Assembly (NCBI GenBank): GCA_033675545.1
Contig: JAWDGP010002063.1
Coordinates: forward strand, 1-64,000
Origin: Elysia crispata
Lineage: Eukaryota; Mollusca; Gastropoda; Plakobranchidae
DNA length: 64,000 nucleotides
Reading direction: 5' to 3'
The notes beneath the pieces are model-generated. The model made no database searches. It was not told where the DNA came from and saw only the letters and a list, made by a program, of their open reading frames with translations. How positions within the stretch are numbered: the stretch's first letter is position 1; the number at the start of each line of letters is the position of its first letter. The translations under genes were made by a program, and so were the position numbers. Below are positions 63,401 to 64,000 of the stretch, piece after piece.

Positions 63401-64000
63401 GTAGTCAAAATTGCAAACATCAAAACTTTGAAAAACTAGAGCAAACTGGGGCATCAAAGATCTCATGTCATATTTGTGATGGCAAACGTTTTTGTCGCCC
63501 TTTCCAGAAATGGTAGCTTCTAAAAATGACCCAATAAGTTTATTAACTCTGTCTATGGTTTATCAAACATTTACTCTTATTTTTTAAGCTGTCTTTTTTT
63601 CCATTTTTTCAATATTTTTCTCATCCTTCTGCCTTTCTTGATTCAAGGCCTGAAGTTTTTGAATGTAAAATCTGCTGTGTGACTGTGACAGCCCAAGAGC
63701 ATCTTACCGCTCACCTGAATGGTGCACGACACAAGCAGCAGGTGCGCAAGATAGACGCCAATGAGAACTACTCGGGTAAGCAAAATGCATTAATTGCCTT
63801 CTTTGCTCTATTTTTAATAATTCCAAGTTTTTAGATGGCTTTTACTTGTGATCGTCCACTAGTAAGTCCTGTGAAAATAATCCTTAATGTTTAGTGAAAA
63901 AAGGGATTAATTGCACATCAATTAATAATTTTGAATTTGATTAAAGATAAAAAGTCACAAATTTTTTTACCCAGTATGCAAATTATGGGTAACCTAAGTG
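54486..64000 (+). CDS. Gene D: Q-rich, RG-rich U1-like zinc-finger protein (partial)
   Basis: Exons 54486-54560 (tentative), 54966-55172, 56175-58126, 62789-62919 and 63648-63775, in agreeing phases, continue past the window. No start codon is located. In order: a Ser/Tyr/Gln-rich segment; a prion-like glutamine-rich tract (about 56335-56570); an Arg/Gly-rich part (about 56970-57350); a long charged helix of KKAEEE-type repeats (about 57480-57720); then three zinc fingers. Finger 1 is CKLCSVRIVGPQMAGMHYNG, then KNH; finger 2 is CKICKVSFSQPSQADMHYKG, then KNH; finger 3 is CKICCVTVTAQEHLTAHLNG, then ARH. The spacing C-x2-C-x12-H-x5-H with GKNHxKKLRN is the U1-like (JAZ/zf-met) type of ZNF346, ZNF385 and ZMAT3, which bind double-stranded RNA. 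RNA binding is therefore likely; the exact orthologue is not assigned. Confidence 0.85.
58127..59506 (+). other. Possible alternative 3' end of gene D (intronic polyadenylation)
   Basis: If the donor after 58126 is not used, the frame continues for about 15 residues (VIKATVGRHGWSGQG) to a stop at 58174. AATAAA signals follow at 58237, 59492 and 59501. This would give a short isoform with the first zinc finger only. The rest of the intron up to 62788 shows no exon. Confidence 0.4.
59507..62788. other. Intron sequence of gene D, nothing recognised
   Basis: AT-rich, stop-rich in all frames, with no repeats of note and no recognisable elements. Confidence 0.5.

Overview
This is nuclear DNA of an animal, most likely a mollusc and perhaps a gastropod. 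The basis for animal: short GT-AG exons in long AT-rich introns, a NOL7 orthologue, U1-like zinc fingers, a THAP zinc-finger remnant and an RTE-type LINE fragment. The narrower guess rests on very abundant (GA/CT)n tracts and clusters of the hexamer TAGATC, which I associate with gastropod genomes. No sequence search was run, so treat it as inference.

Layout. 1-1835: an untranslated 55-bp minisatellite cut by the window edge. 2620-10363 (minus): a probable gene whose six exons join in consistent splice phase, with a broken THAP zinc-finger remnant at its 5' end; a decayed LINE (4171-4960), long GA/CT tracts and several local duplications lie in its introns. 10400-24600: gene-poor, with microsatellites, a 43-bp minisatellite, a perfect 33-bp hairpin, a 0.5-kb dispersed repeat and a 0.5-kb tandem duplication. 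24660-27367 (minus): gene A, a three-exon, 409-residue disordered SP/TP-rich protein. 30400-42962 (plus): gene B, twelve exons, 785 residues, basic and disordered, not recognised. 47154-52343 (minus): NOL7, six exons, 198 residues. 54486-64000 and beyond (plus): gene D, a glutamine-rich, RG-rich, charged-helix protein with three U1-like zinc fingers, cut by the right edge.

Genes A and B are head to head about 3 kb apart; B and NOL7 are tail to tail; NOL7 and gene D are head to head about 2.1 kb apart. NOL7 belongs to ribosome biogenesis and gene D looks like an RNA-binding protein. Gene A has features of a cell-cycle phosphoprotein (SP/TP sites, an RRRL element, a DSG-type degron), but this is inference. 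I see no cluster that works as a system in the prokaryotic sense. The points most worth following are the two unrecognised fast-evolving proteins (A and B), the THAP-linked gene, a likely intronic polyadenylation isoform in gene D, the repeat copy that forms the upstream region of gene B, and three candidate terminal-inverted-repeat elements in or near introns.

Exon structures were built by eye from open frames, AG/GT boundaries and phase agreement. They have no transcript support.
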